Assembly (NCBI RefSeq): GCF_035593265.1
Contig: NZ_CP141614.1
Location: 186,001-250,000 of the forward strand
Origin: Limnochorda sp. LNt
GTDB lineage: Bacteria > Bacillota > Limnochordia > Limnochordales > Geochordaceae
Direction of reading: 5' to 3'
DNA: 64,000 nt
The notes under the pieces: generated by a model
Databases searched by the model: none
Told to the model about the DNA's origin: nothing
The model's input: only the letters and a program-made list of their open reading frames with translations
Part shown: one piece after another, positions 55,703 through 64,000 of the stretch
Layout of the letters: every line of letters starts with the position of its first letter
How positions within the stretch are numbered: the stretch's first letter is position 1
Made by a program: the position numbers and the translations under genes

Positions 55703-56986
55703 ATGATGGCGGCCGCGGTGGCGGCCTTTTTCGCGGTCCTGGTGACCGCACCGCCGGTGGCGCGGTGGGCCGAGCGGCGGGGCCTCCTGGATCGCCCCGG
55801 CGGCCGTCACCTGCACCGCCGCCCCGTCGCCCGGCTGGGCGGCATCGCCCTCATGGTGGGCTGGACGGCGGGTGCCGTCGCGCTGGGTGTGGGCGGGATG
55901 CCGGTGCAGCCGCTGCTGCAAGTCTTGAGCGGCACCGCGGTGGTCTTCGCGTTGGGGCTGGTCGACGACCTCAGGGGGCTGTCCCCCCAGCTCAAGCTGC
56001 TGGGGCAGGTCGCCGCCGCGGCCGTCAGCGTGGCGATGGGCCTGCGCATCCAGTGGATCTCCGTGCCCTCGCTGTTGGGCGGCACCGCCCTCATGGCCCA
56101 CCTGGGGATCTGGTCCGTACCTGTCACCGTCCTCTGGCTGGTGGGGGTCAGCAACGCCGTCAACCTGCTCGACGGCCTCGACGGCCTCGCCGCGGGCGTG
56201 GCAGCCATCGCCGCGTTGCCCACGTTGATGGCGTCGCTGGCGCTGGGGGTCGAGGAGGCGGCGGCCCTTCTGGCGATCCTGGCGGCAGGATGCGTGGCAT
56301 TCTTGGGGTACAACTTCTCGCCGGCCCGTATCTTCATGGGGGACAGCGGGGCCCTGGCGCTGGGCTTCGCCTTCGCCGGGGCGAGCGCCCTCGGTGTGGC
56401 CAAGGGGCCGGCGGCCATGGCGCTGGTGGTGCCGGTGCTGGCCCTGGGCGTCCCCCTGGCCGATACGGCGTGGGCCATCGTCCGCCGCAGTCTGGCGAGG
56501 CGCTCCCCTGCCGAGGCGGACGACGGGCACGTCCATCATCGGCTGCTGGCCCGCTGGCACGACGTGCCCCGGGTCGTGCTCGCGCTGTATGCGGTGAGCG
56601 CCGCGCTGGGGGCGGTGGCCATGCTCCTCTCCCCCCGGACGAGGCTGACCGTGCTGGCGGCCCTGACGCTGGCCGGGATGGCGGGGCTCTTCGCCGGGAG
56701 GGTGGCCTGGCAGCGTTCGACCCGACGGGAGGTGCACGGCCGCAGTGGCCGTGGTGGTGATGCCCATCTTCGGGACCCGGCCCGAGGCCATCAAGCTGGC
56801 GCCCGTCATTCGGGCCGTGCGGCAGGCCCCGGAGTTCGAGGTGCGCATCGTGGTGACGGGCCAGCACCGGGAGATGTTGGACCAGGTGCTGCGCGTCTTC
56901 GAGCTGGTGCCCGACGCCGATCTCGACCTGATGCGGCCGGGGCAGAGCCTGAGCCACATCACCTGCGGCGCGCTGTCGGGTCTTGA
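55703..56986 (+). CDS. tagO: undecaprenyl-phosphate GlcNAc-1-phosphate transferase (TagO/WecA type), 3' end over-run
   Basis: MraY-family integral membrane enzyme that starts teichoic acid or other glycan synthesis on undecaprenyl phosphate. It has about 10-11 TM helices. Motifs: GLVDDLRGL (DD), NAVNLLDGLDGLAAG (NxxNxxDGxDGLA), FMGDSGAL and the DDGHVHHRLL His pair. The protein should end near 56745 (~350 aa). Instead the frame stays open 242 nt into wecB, giving a Gly/Arg/Ala-rich nonsense tail. A 1-nt indel near the end or loss of the stop is likely. The ATG at 55703 has GGAGGGG 12 nt upstream. Confidence 0.85.
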   Translation: MMAAAVAAFFAVLVTAPPVARWAERRGLLDRPGGRHLHRRPVARLGGIALMVGWTAGAVALGVGGMPVQPLLQVLSGTAVVFALGLVDDLRGLSPQLKLLGQVAAAAVSVAMGLRIQWISVPSLLGGTALMAHLGIWSVPVTVLWLVGVSNAVNLLDGLDGLAAGVAAIAALPTLMASLALGVEEAAALLAILAAGCVAFLGYNFSPARIFMGDSGALALGFAFAGASALGVAKGPAAMALVVPVLALGVPLADTAWAIVRRSLARRSPAEADDGHVHHRLLARWHDVPRVVLALYAVSAALGAVAMLLSPRTRLTVLAALTLAGMAGLFAGRVAWQRSTRREVHGRSGRGGDAHLRDPARGHQAGARHSGRAAGPGVRGAHRGDGPAPGDVGPGAARLRAGARRRSRPDAAGAEPEPHHLRRAVGS

Positions 56987-57926
56987 CGGGCTGCTCCAGC
57001 GAGATCGCCCCGACGTGGTCCTGGTGCAAGGCGACACCACCACCACCTTCGCTGCCGCCCTGGCGGCCTTTTACCATCGCATCCCCGTGGGGCACGTCGA
57101 GGCCGGGTTGCGCACCGACGATCCCTACCGCCCCTTTCCCGAGGAGATCAACCGGCGTCTCACCTCGGTCCTGGCCCGCTGGCACTTCGCCCCGACCGCC
57201 CGGGCAGCCCGGCGGCTCCTCCACGAGGGGATCGAGCCGCAACGGGTCTGGCTGACCGGCAATACGGTCATCGACGCCTTGCGTCACGTCGCCGCTCGCG
57301 CCGGTCCGGTCCGGCATTGGCAGGTGCGTCGTCACCTGGAGCGCGGCCGGCGGCTGCTCCTGGTGACCACCCACCGCCGGGAGAGCTGGGGCGAGCCCCA
57401 CCGCGCGGTCTACCGCGCCCTCAAGGAGCTCATCGGCGCCTTCGATGACGTGGTGGGGGTGGTCAGCGTCCACCCGAATCCTGCCGTGCGCCAGGTGGCC
57501 ACCGAGGAGCTGGAGGGCATCGACCGGGTGGTGCTGCTGGAGCCTCCCGACTACCTGGGGTTCGTGCCGCTGCTGCAGGCGGCGACGCTGGTCCTGACCG
57601 ACTCGGGAGGCCTGCAAGAGGAGGCCCCGGCGCTGGGCAAGCCCGTGCTGGTGCTGCGCGAGGTGACCGAGCGGCCGGAGGCGGTGGAGGCCGGTTGCGC
57701 TCGGCTGGTGGGGACCGACCCGACTCGCATCGTGGAGGAGGCCAGCCGGCTGCTGAGCGACCCCGAGGCGTACCGGGCCATGGCACTGGCGGTCAACCCG
57801 TTCGGCGACGGGCGCGCCGCTGAGCGGATCGTGCAGGCTCTGCGTTGGGCGATGGGCCTTTCGACCACGCCGCCCGAGCCTTTCCGGCCGACTCCGAGCG
57901 GTGGAGATGGTGAAAAACGTTGCTAG
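56745..57926 (+). CDS. wecB: UDP-N-acetylglucosamine 2-epimerase
   Basis: 393 aa non-hydrolysing epimerase (UDP-GlcNAc to UDP-ManNAc) with a GT-B fold. Motifs: FGTRPEAIKLAP, GQHREMLDQVL, HVEAGLRTDD, the catalytic Glu/His region PFPEEINRRL, TTHRRESWG, DSGGLQEEAP and VLREVTERPEA. With TagO it supplies linkage-unit or envelope glycan precursors. The GTG at 56745 is 12 nt from GGGAGG. Order upp-tagO-wecB-atp parallels Bacillus upp-mnaA-atp. The atp promoter overlaps its last codons. Confidence 0.95.
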   Translation: MAVVVMPIFGTRPEAIKLAPVIRAVRQAPEFEVRIVVTGQHREMLDQVLRVFELVPDADLDLMRPGQSLSHITCGALSGLDGLLQRDRPDVVLVQGDTTTTFAAALAAFYHRIPVGHVEAGLRTDDPYRPFPEEINRRLTSVLARWHFAPTARAARRLLHEGIEPQRVWLTGNTVIDALRHVAARAGPVRHWQVRRHLERGRRLLLVTTHRRESWGEPHRAVYRALKELIGAFDDVVGVVSVHPNPAVRQVATEELEGIDRVVLLEPPDYLGFVPLLQAATLVLTDSGGLQEEAPALGKPVLVLREVTERPEAVEAGCARLVGTDPTRIVEEASRLLSDPEAYRAMALAVNPFGDGRAAERIVQALRWAMGLSTTPPEPFRPTPSGGDGEKRC

Positions 57927-57948
57927 CCGCCCTGAGGCCCTCTATAAT
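57921..57948 (+). promoter_or_regulatory. promoter of the atp operon
   Basis: TTGCTA (57921-57926), a 16-nt spacer, then a perfect TATAAT (57943-57948), 41 nt before the first atp reading frame. Confidence 0.75.
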
Positions 57949-57989
57949 ACTCGGCGCCCCCGGACGACAACCCGAGAGGCGGCGCTGGC

Positions 57990-58247
57990 GTGGGTGACCG
58001 AGGCGGTGGTCGAGGAGCCGGGCGCTCGCCGTGGGCGGAGCTGGGCCGCTACGCCGGCCTGTTCGCGTGGGGCTTCAACACGGCAGCCGCGCTGGTGCTG
58101 GGCATCTGGGGCGGCAACTACCTGGATCGCCGGTGGGGGACGGCCCCCTGGCTGGCCGTCACGGGCGTCGTCCTGGCCGTGACGCTCTCGCTCTACTCGT
58201 TGGTACGCGAGATCTCAAGGGTCGAGTCGCGCGAACGGCGCCGTTGA
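57990..58247 (+). CDS. atpZ: AtpZ/AtpI-type ATP synthase accessory protein
   Basis: 85 aa. Two TM helices (GLFAWGFNTAAALVLGIWGG and WLAVTGVVLAVTLSLY) with GNYLDRRWGTAPW between them match the AtpZ/AtpI (PF09527) pattern. Members help c-ring assembly or Mg/Ca uptake. GTG start at 57990, preceded by GAGAGGCGG. First gene of the operon. Confidence 0.85.
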   Translation: MGDRGGGRGAGRSPWAELGRYAGLFAWGFNTAAALVLGIWGGNYLDRRWGTAPWLAVTGVVLAVTLSLYSLVREISRVESRERRR

Positions 58248-58358
58248 CGCGGCCGGCCTGGAGACGAGAAATGTTCGCAACAGGAGGGAACGCTCTGCGC
58301 GCGACGTACAACATACGGCGTGCGCCTCGAGCTCCATCCATGATGGAAGGTCGAGACG

Positions 58359-58775
58359 GTGCCGACCCCGGCGGAGCGTCGTGACGAGGCCTCGGGGCCG
58401 CCGTCGCCGCGCCGTTGGCCGGGTCTCGGCACGTGGCAGCTCGCGCTGACCGGTGGGGCACTGGCAGCGTTGGCGTGGTGGATAGGGTATCCGGATGCGG
58501 CCTGGGGCGTCGCCGCCGGCACGCCGGCGGGCATGGTCAACCACGGCCTCACCCGGCGGGCCCTCGAGCGCTGGCAGGCCGGCGGCAGCGGCAGCGGCTG
58601 GGTGCTGGGAGCCTCGATGTTGAGGCTGGCGGTCGCGGCGACCTTGCTGTGGTGGGCCGCCGGGCGGGGGCTCCCCTTCCTGCTGGGGATGCTGGCGGGG
58701 TTGATGGTCGAGGTGATCGGGTACGTGCTGACGGCGCCGCGATACATCCGGCACAGCAAGGCGGACGGGCGGTAG
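58359..58775 (+). CDS. atpI: ATP synthase subunit I
   Basis: 138 aa with four TM helices. It has GYPDAAWGVAAGTPAGMVNHGLTRRALE and a C-terminal APRYIRHSKADGR, typical of the ATP_synt_I family, a chaperone for c-ring assembly. The GTG at 58359 is 8 nt from GGAAGG. It ends 6 nt before atpB. Confidence 0.82.
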   Translation: MPTPAERRDEASGPPSPRRWPGLGTWQLALTGGALAALAWWIGYPDAAWGVAAGTPAGMVNHGLTRRALERWQAGGSGSGWVLGASMLRLAVAATLLWWAAGRGLPFLLGMLAGLMVEVIGYVLTAPRYIRHSKADGR

Positions 58776-58781
58776 GGCGCG

Positions 58782-59486
58782 ATGCTGGAGCGCTTCTTGG
58801 AGTCCAAGCTGGCCGCGATCGGGCACGTGCTGGAGGAGGTGGCCCCTCGCACCCTCTGGCAGGTGGGGCCTTTCGAGATCACCACGACGGTGGTCAACAG
58901 CTGGGCGGTGGTGGCCATCATCGCGGTGGTGGCCGTCCTCCTGCGGCGCCAGATCCAACAGCGCCCCCGGGGGCTTCAGACCCTGGCCGAGGTCTTCTAC
59001 CGGTTCATCGAGGGGCTGCTGGAGCAGTCGCTGGGGCATGCCGACCGCCGCTTCGTGCCGCTGGTGGGCACCTTCTTCGTCATGGTGCTGGCCCTCAACT
59101 ACGCCTGGTTCATCCCCGGGGTGGTGCCGCCGACGACGGACCTCTCCACCACGGTCGCCCTGGCCGCTACCGACATCCTCCTGGTCCAGGTCTTCGCGGC
59201 CCGGGCCGTCGGGTTGCGACGCTATCTCAAGCGATTCGTGGAGCCCATCCCCTTCCTGTTGCCGATGAACGTCCTCGAGGAGCTGGTGAAGGTCTTCTCC
59301 TTGTCGGTGCGTCTGTTCGGCAACCTCTTCGGCGGCGACATGGTGGTGGCGGCGCTGTTCGTGCTGGTGCCGTTTCTGGCGCCAACGCCGGTGATGCTGC
59401 TGGAGGTCCTGTTCGGCTTCATCCAGGCCTTGATCTTCGCAACCCTCACATCCGTTTACGTGGCCACGGCCATGGGCCATCACTGA
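58782..59486 (+). CDS. atpB: ATP synthase Fo subunit a
   Basis: 234 aa, five to six TM helices. It forms the proton half-channels against the c-ring. The essential Arg is in FSLSVRLFGNLFGGDMV, and the last helices have FGFIQALIFATLTSVYVATA. The VGTFFVMVLALNY helix is normal. Compact form without the long N-terminal extension. Confidence 0.95.
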   Translation: MLERFLESKLAAIGHVLEEVAPRTLWQVGPFEITTTVVNSWAVVAIIAVVAVLLRRQIQQRPRGLQTLAEVFYRFIEGLLEQSLGHADRRFVPLVGTFFVMVLALNYAWFIPGVVPPTTDLSTTVALAATDILLVQVFAARAVGLRRYLKRFVEPIPFLLPMNVLEELVKVFSLSVRLFGNLFGGDMVVAALFVLVPFLAPTPVMLLEVLFGFIQALIFATLTSVYVATAMGHH

Positions 59487-59564
59487 ACTTCCCCTGCCGA
59501 CGACGGGGAGACGACGTCGGGTCGAAACGGACGGGTTGGCGCAGGAAAGGAGGAGCGAACGCGC

Positions 59565-59780
59565 GTGGAATTCCTGGCAGTCACGCTGGCCATCGCCATG
59601 CCGGCCATGATGTCCGCCTTCGGGCAGGCATGGGCGACCTCCCGAGCGGTGGAGAGCATGGCCCGCCAGCCGGAGGCGGCGGGTGACATCCGGGGCGCTC
59701 TGCTGATCGCCCTGGCGTTCATGGAGGCCCTGACCCTGTTCTCGTTCGTGATCGCGTTCATTCTCTCGGGCCGGGTCTGA
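59565..59780 (+). CDS. atpE: ATP synthase Fo subunit c with degenerate glycine motif
   Basis: 71 aa hairpin of two TM helices. The ion-binding Glu54 in [11 protein letters not shown] and the ARQPEA loop are intact, and no Na+-type Gln/Ser set is seen, so proton coupling is likely. The helix-1 GxGxGxG motif that packs neighbouring c subunits reads M16-A18-G20-A22 when aligned with chloroplast c, and Pro13 lies in the same helix. This should alter helix packing and perhaps ring size. GTG start at 59565 with AAGGAGG 11-12 nt upstream. Confidence 0.93.
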   Translation: MEFLAVTLAIAMPAMMSAFGQAWATSRAVESMARQPEAAGDIRGALLIALAFMEALTLFSFVIAFILSGRV

Positions 59781-59936
59781 GGCTCGAGGCGAAGGCAGCC
59801 GCCCATCGGGTGACGAGGGCCCCGTCGACTAGGCCGTGGCAAAACGGGAACACCGGGCGCCGGCTCCCGCCAGGGCGCCGGCCCCGCCCCTTCCCGAGCT
59901 TTGGACTTGTGCAAGGAAACGGGGGCTAACCCCACG

Positions 59937-60497
59937 ATGGAGTGGATGGCGGGCGCAGCAGAACATCTGGTGGCGCTGGCGGCCGCGGGTGGCGAGGCGG
60001 CGGCCACGCCGTTGCAGATCAATCTGACGACGTTCGCGGCGCAGGTCGTCAACGTCCTGGTGGTCATGCTCCTCCTCACCCGCCTGGTCTTCAAGCCGCT
60101 GGGCGACGTGCTGGCCAGGCGGGAGGCCGAGGTGAGCGAGGCCGTCGAGGGGGCGCGCCGCTCCCGCGAGGAGGCGGAGCGCCTGCGTGACGAGATGCGT
60201 CACGAGATGGAGCAGACCCGGCGGCGGGCCCAGGAGGAGCTCCAGCGGGCGTTGGAGGCCGCCGAGCAGGAGCGTCAGCGACGCCTGAGGCAGGCCGAGG
60301 AGGAGGCGCACCGCTCGCTGGAGCAGGCGCGGGCCGAGATCCGCATGGAGCGCGACCAGGCGCTGGCGGCTATCCGGGAGGAGGCCGCGACCCTGGCGGT
60401 GGCCGCGGCGGAGCGGCTGCTGCGGCGCCAGATCGATGAGGCTGATGGCCGACGGATCGCCCGGGAGTTCATCGAGCAGGTAGGTGAGCGCCGGTGA
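59937..60497 (+). CDS. atpF: ATP synthase Fo subunit b
   Basis: 186 aa peripheral stalk. One TM helix (residues ~31-48; FAAQVVNVLVVMLLLTRLVF) is followed by KPLGDVLARRE and a long charged coiled coil rich in Glu, Arg and Gln. The ATG at 59937 is 11 nt from GGGGG; a TTG at 59901 lacks an SD. A 156-nt gap after atpE contains no gene. The GTGA at its end couples it to atpH. Confidence 0.93.
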   Translation: MEWMAGAAEHLVALAAAGGEAAATPLQINLTTFAAQVVNVLVVMLLLTRLVFKPLGDVLARREAEVSEAVEGARRSREEAERLRDEMRHEMEQTRRRAQEELQRALEAAEQERQRRLRQAEEEAHRSLEQARAEIRMERDQALAAIREEAATLAVAAAERLLRRQIDEADGRRIAREFIEQVGERR

Positions 60498-61081
60498 CGG
60501 GCCGGCGCATCCTGGTGCGCCGGTATGCGCTGGCACTGGCCGAGCTGGCCTCCGAGCGCGGCCTCCTCGACGAGGTGGAGCGCGGCCTGAGCCGGGTGGC
60601 CCGGCGCCTGCAGGAGGACGCGGCCCTGCGCCGCCTGTGGCTCGAGGGCCACGTGGAGGCCGAGCGTAAACTGACGGCCATCCGTGAGGCGCTGGGTGAC
60701 GACGTCCCGGAGATGGTCTACGGCTTCCTGCGCGTGGTCGCCCAGAAGGGGCGCGAGGGCTTGCTGTCGGCCATGGCGGAGCAGGTGCAGGTCGAGGCGG
60801 ACCGGCTCCGCGACGTGGTCCGGGTCGAGGTGGAGACGGCCGTGCCCCTGACGCCCGACCAGGAGCAGATGCTCTCGCAGCGCCTGCGGGACTTCCTGGG
60901 AGCCAGCGGCGTGCGGCTGTCGGTGCGGGTCAATCCGGACCTGATCGGTGGCCTGGTGGTGCGGGCCGGCGACCTGCGCCTGGACGGGAGTCTCTCCCGG
61001 CAGCTCTGGCGCTTGCGCGACCGGCTTCGCACGGCACCCATGCCGCCCATGGCGGTCTCGGCGGACGGAAAGGCAGGTTGA
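60494..61081 (+). CDS. atpH: ATP synthase F1 subunit delta
   Basis: 195 aa. The N-terminal helical bundle starts [15 protein letters not shown]. The C-terminal part has [13 protein letters not shown] and [21 protein letters not shown], the OSCP/delta signature. It joins F1 to the b stalk. A basic tail of ~20 residues follows. The GTG start overlaps the atpF stop. Confidence 0.94.
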   Translation: MTGRRILVRRYALALAELASERGLLDEVERGLSRVARRLQEDAALRRLWLEGHVEAERKLTAIREALGDDVPEMVYGFLRVVAQKGREGLLSAMAEQVQVEADRLRDVVRVEVETAVPLTPDQEQMLSQRLRDFLGASGVRLSVRVNPDLIGGLVVRAGDLRLDGSLSRQLWRLRDRLRTAPMPPMAVSADGKAG

Positions 61082-61088
61082 TCGGGCG

Positions 61089-62642
61089 GTGGCGATCCGA
61101 CCGGAGGAGATCACGTCGGTCTTGAAGCGGGAGATCGAGCGCTTCGAGGCCCAGCCGGCCGTCGAAGAGGTGGGCACCGTCATCTACGTCGGTGACGGGA
61201 TCGCTCGGGTGCACGGCCTGAGCGACTGCATGGCCAGCGAACTCTTGCGCTTCCCCGGTGACCTCTTTGGCATGGCCCTCAACCTGGAAGAGGACAACAT
61301 CGGGGCGGTGCTGATGGGACCCTACGCCCACCTCAAGGAGGGGGACCCCGTCTACCGCACGGGCCGTGTCATGGAGGTCCCTGTCGGCGAGGCCCTGCTG
61401 GGGCGGGTGGTCAACCCGCTGGGCCAGCCCCTCGACGGCAAGGGGCCTATCACGACGGACCAGCGCCGACCCATCGAGACCCGGGCGCCGGGCGTTGTCG
61501 ACCGGCGCAAGGTGTCGGTCCCGCTGCAGACGGGCCTCAAGGCCGTCGACTCCATGATCCCCATCGGCCGGGGTCAGCGGGAGCTCATCATCGGGGACCG
61601 CCAGACGGGCAAGACGGCCCTGGCCGTCGACACCATCATCAACCAGAAGGGCCAGGGCGTCATCTGCATCTACGTCGCCATCGGCCAGAAGGCGTCGACC
61701 GTGGCGGGCGTCGTGGACGTCCTCGACCGCCACGGGGCCATGGAGTACAGCATCGTGGTCTCGGCGACGGCCAGCGAGCCGGCGCCCCTGCTCTACATTG
61801 CCCCCTACGCCGGCACGGCCATGGGCGAGTACTTCATGTACAAGGGGCAGGACGTGCTGGTCGTCTACGACGATCTCTCCAAGCACGCGGCGGCGTATCG
61901 CGAGATGTCGTTGCTGCTGCGGCGTCCTCCCGGGCGTGAGGCCTTCCCGGGCGACATCTTCTACCTGCACAGCCGCCTGCTGGAGCGATCGGCCAAGCTG
62001 GATGACCGGCTCGGCGGCGGTTCGCTGACGGCCCTACCCATCATCGAGACGCAGGCGGGCGACATCTCGGCGTACATCCCCACCAACGTCATCTCCATTA
62101 CCGACGGGCAGATCTACCTGGAGAGCGACCTCTTCTACGCCGGCATCCGGCCTGCCATCAACGTCGGGCGCTCGGTCAGCCGGGTCGGCGGCGACGCCCA
62201 GGTCAAGGCCATGCGCCAGGTGGCAGGCCGGCTGCGCCTGGACCTCTCCCAGTACCGTGAGCTGGCCGCCTTCGCGCAGTTCGGCTCCGACCTGGATCGG
62301 GCCACCCAGGCCCGCCTCATCCGGGGCGAGCGGGTGACCGAGGTGCTCAAGCAGGGCCAGTACCAGCCCATGCCGGTGGAGGAGCAGGTCGCCATCATCT
62401 TCGCGGGGGTCAACGGCCTGCTGGACGACATGCCGGTCGAGCAGGTGCAGCCGTTCGAGCAGCAGTTTTTGCAGTATCTGCGCACGCAGCGGCCCCAAGT
62501 CTTGGAGGCCATCCGGGAGCGCAAGGAGCTGACCGACGAGACCGCGGCTGCCCTCAAGGAATCCATCCTCGAGGTGAAGGAGCGCATGCGGGCGGCGGCT
62601 GCCTCGAGCCCCCAGGCGGCCTCGGGGACGTCCGCTCGCTAG
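61089..62642 (+). CDS. atpA: ATP synthase F1 subunit alpha
   Basis: 517 aa. Non-catalytic nucleotide-binding subunit. N-terminal beta barrel ([17 protein letters not shown]), Walker [14 protein letters not shown] (~residue 170), [31 protein letters not shown] split by no gap, and the Arg-finger region in [13 protein letters not shown]. The GTG at 61089 is 12 nt from AGGCAGG. Confidence 0.97.
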   Translation: MAIRPEEITSVLKREIERFEAQPAVEEVGTVIYVGDGIARVHGLSDCMASELLRFPGDLFGMALNLEEDNIGAVLMGPYAHLKEGDPVYRTGRVMEVPVGEALLGRVVNPLGQPLDGKGPITTDQRRPIETRAPGVVDRRKVSVPLQTGLKAVDSMIPIGRGQRELIIGDRQTGKTALAVDTIINQKGQGVICIYVAIGQKASTVAGVVDVLDRHGAMEYSIVVSATASEPAPLLYIAPYAGTAMGEYFMYKGQDVLVVYDDLSKHAAAYREMSLLLRRPPGREAFPGDIFYLHSRLLERSAKLDDRLGGGSLTALPIIETQAGDISAYIPTNVISITDGQIYLESDLFYAGIRPAINVGRSVSRVGGDAQVKAMRQVAGRLRLDLSQYRELAAFAQFGSDLDRATQARLIRGERVTEVLKQGQYQPMPVEEQVAIIFAGVNGLLDDMPVEQVQPFEQQFLQYLRTQRPQVLEAIRERKELTDETAAALKESILEVKERMRAAAASSPQAASGTSAR

Positions 62643-62675
62643 CGTCCACCATCACGGGAAGAGGGAGCGCCAGCG

Positions 62676-63677
62676 GTGGCCGGGCAGTCGGTACGAGACA
62701 TCCGGCGGCGCATCCAGAGCGTCCGCAACACCCAACAGGTGACCAAGGCCATGGAGATGGTCTCCGCGGCCAAGCTGCGACGCGCCCAGAGTCGCACGCT
62801 GGCCGCCCGACCCTTCGCCAACCGGATCGCCGAGGTGCTGGCGCGGGTCGTGGGCACCACGCTGGCCGAGCAGCCGGAGCTGGCGCGTGCCCACCCGCTG
62901 CTGGCCCGGCGCGAAAACGGCCGTACCCTGCTGTGCGTCATCGCGGCCGACCGGGGGCTGGCCGGCGGCTACAACGCCAACATGGGCCGGGCACTGGAGG
63001 CCGCCCTCCGGGCCGAGGAGCGCCAGGGGCGCCAGGTTGAGATCGTGGCCGTCGGGCGCAAGATGCGCGACTGGCTGCGGCGCACCGGGCGGCCGGCCCG
63101 TCAGGTCTTCGTCCATCTGGGCGACCACGTGGAGTACGGCACGGCCCAGGAGGTGGCGCGGGCCTTGACGGAGCCCTACGTGGCGGGCGAATGCGACCGC
63201 GTATTGCTGCTGTTCACCCAGTTCGTTAGCGCCGTCGTCGGTCGGCCCGTGCTCTTCCAGTTGCTGCCCATCCCCGAGGGCGGGCCCAAGCCGTGGCCCG
63301 TGCGGGAGCGGGAGGGTGCGATCTGGCCGCGGGGCGGCACGGCCACGGAGGCGGACGGGGCTGGATCGAGCGATCCGGCCATCCCGGCGCGCCGGGCCGG
63401 CCGGTGGGAACCGCCCTACATCTACGAGCCGTCGCCCGAGGCGGTCATCGGCGTCTTGCTGGAGCGCTACGTGGACGCGGAGGTCTTCCGGGCCCTCCTG
63501 GAGGCCAAGGCGAGCGAGCACGGCGCACGGATGACGGCGATGCGCAACGCCAGCGACAACGCCGAGGAGATGATCGAGGCGCTGACGCTCTCCTTCAACC
63601 GGGCACGGCAGGCCGGCATCACGCAGGAGATCACGGAGATCGTGGGCGGCGCCGAGGCCCTGGCGCACCAGATCTGA
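62676..63677 (+). CDS. atpG: ATP synthase F1 subunit gamma with an insertion
   Basis: 333 aa against about 287 usually. The coiled-coil ends are normal: RRRIQSVRNTQQVTKAMEMVSAAKLRRA at the N-terminus (two short motifs joined) and ASEHGARMTAMRNASDNA at the C-terminus. The Rossmann-like middle has ADRGLAGGYN. About 35 extra residues, rich in Arg, Gly, Ala and Pro, lie at ~200-240 between the RPVLFQLLPI strand and the YIYEPSPEAVIG motif, on the exposed part of the subunit. They may be lineage-specific regulation of rotation. GTG start. Confidence 0.95.
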   Translation: MAGQSVRDIRRRIQSVRNTQQVTKAMEMVSAAKLRRAQSRTLAARPFANRIAEVLARVVGTTLAEQPELARAHPLLARRENGRTLLCVIAADRGLAGGYNANMGRALEAALRAEERQGRQVEIVAVGRKMRDWLRRTGRPARQVFVHLGDHVEYGTAQEVARALTEPYVAGECDRVLLLFTQFVSAVVGRPVLFQLLPIPEGGPKPWPVREREGAIWPRGGTATEADGAGSSDPAIPARRAGRWEPPYIYEPSPEAVIGVLLERYVDAEVFRALLEAKASEHGARMTAMRNASDNAEEMIEALTLSFNRARQAGITQEITEIVGGAEALAHQI

Positions 63678-63695
63678 CGGAGGGACGCAAGCAGC

Positions 63696-64000
63696 ATGGC
63701 CCGACAGCGAGTGGGACGGATTTCGCAGGTGCTCGGGGCGGTGGTCGACATCGTCTTCCCCGAGGGGGAGCTGCCCGACCTCTACAACGCCATCGAGATC
63801 CCGCGAGCGGCCGATGGCGAGACACCCCGTGACGGGAGACCGGAGGTGCTGGTGGTCGAGGCGGCGCAGCACCTGGGCAACAACACGGTCCGGTGCGTCG
63901 CGATGGACAGCACCGACGGGTTGCGCCGGGGCATGCCCGCCTACGACACGGGTGGCCCCATCACGGTGCCCGTCGGGCGGGGCGTGCTGGGCCGGGTCGT
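63696..64000 (+). CDS. atpD: ATP synthase F1 subunit beta, 5' part only
   Basis: The first 101 codons are present and the gene runs off the right edge. The N-terminal beta barrel is visible: [36 protein letters not shown] and [21 protein letters not shown]. The catalytic P-loop lies beyond the window. The ATG at 63696 is 18 nt after atpG with GGAGGGA upstream. Confidence 0.96.
   Translation, partial: MARQRVGRISQVLGAVVDIVFPEGELPDLYNAIEIPRAADGETPRDGRPEVLVVEAAQHLGNNTVRCVAMDSTDGLRRGMPAYDTGGPITVPVGRGVLGRV

Overview
The window is very GC-rich bacterial chromosome, densely coded on both strands, with sigma-A-type promoters and many GTG and TTG starts. Its gene content and order are those of the Firmicutes (Bacillota): spoIIE-tilS-ftsH, codY, a DarA-type c-di-AMP receptor, a CtsR operator, and the block DUF1385-prfA-prmC-sua5-(ywlE/rpiB)-upp-tagO-wecB-atp. 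High GC, Firmicutes synteny, spoIIE and a secreted protein that looks like an outer-membrane beta-barrel together point to a deep diderm lineage such as Limnochordia. A Symbiobacterium/Thermaerobacter-like lineage is the alternative. The lineage is inferred. No IS element, prophage, CRISPR array or rRNA was seen, and there is one tRNA.

Layout. 1-4.4 kb (minus): an edge-truncated helix-rich regulator-like gene, kamA with an unusual D-Ala-D-Ala-ligase-like ATP-grasp gene under their own promoter, and galE. 4.5-12.8 kb (plus): an OmpR/HK two-component pair, spoIIE broken by a poly-C frameshift, a tiny SPW membrane protein, tilS and ftsH. 12.9-20.1 kb: a membrane-anchored HtrA, a secreted GHL10 glycoside hydrolase, an isochorismatase-family amidohydrolase, a PepV-like dipeptidase, a frame-disrupted DUF2953 gene and a lipid kinase. 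20.2-31.4 kb: a CtsR-controlled cytosolic HtrA with cobalamin adenosyltransferase, two flavoprotein disulfide/NADH-type oxidoreductases, DUF2203, a large metallopeptidase/beta-propeller/barrel protein, DUF502, CcdA-TlpA and DUF72. 31.4-46 kb: ADP-forming acyl-CoA synthetase with a DRTGG ATPase, DUF1015-guaB-CPBP protease, darA, dcd, threonine aldolase, a LysM/GH18 protein, an amidase, a Clp_N protein fused to a ribbon-helix-helix-like tail, and tRNA-Leu(CAG). 46-64 kb: codY, dinB, hflX, then the translation / nucleotide salvage / envelope-sugar operons running into the F1Fo ATP synthase operon, which is cut by the right edge in atpD.

Functional themes are sporulation and envelope growth (spoIIE, tagO, wecB, amidase, GH18-LysM), protein quality control (ftsH, two HtrAs, CtsR box, Clp_N protein, CPBP), nucleotide signalling and nutrient sensing (darA, codY, guaB, dcd, upp), and energy conservation (acd, atp operon). 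Three genes (spoIIE, DUF2953, tagO) show reading-frame disruptions that look like 1-nt indels. These may be sequencing or assembly errors, so the encoded proteins may be intact in the organism. Unannotated gaps are all under 300 bases. The largest, 20110-20391, holds the CtsR-controlled promoter. In 39068-39257 and 46034-46205 nothing convincing was seen.
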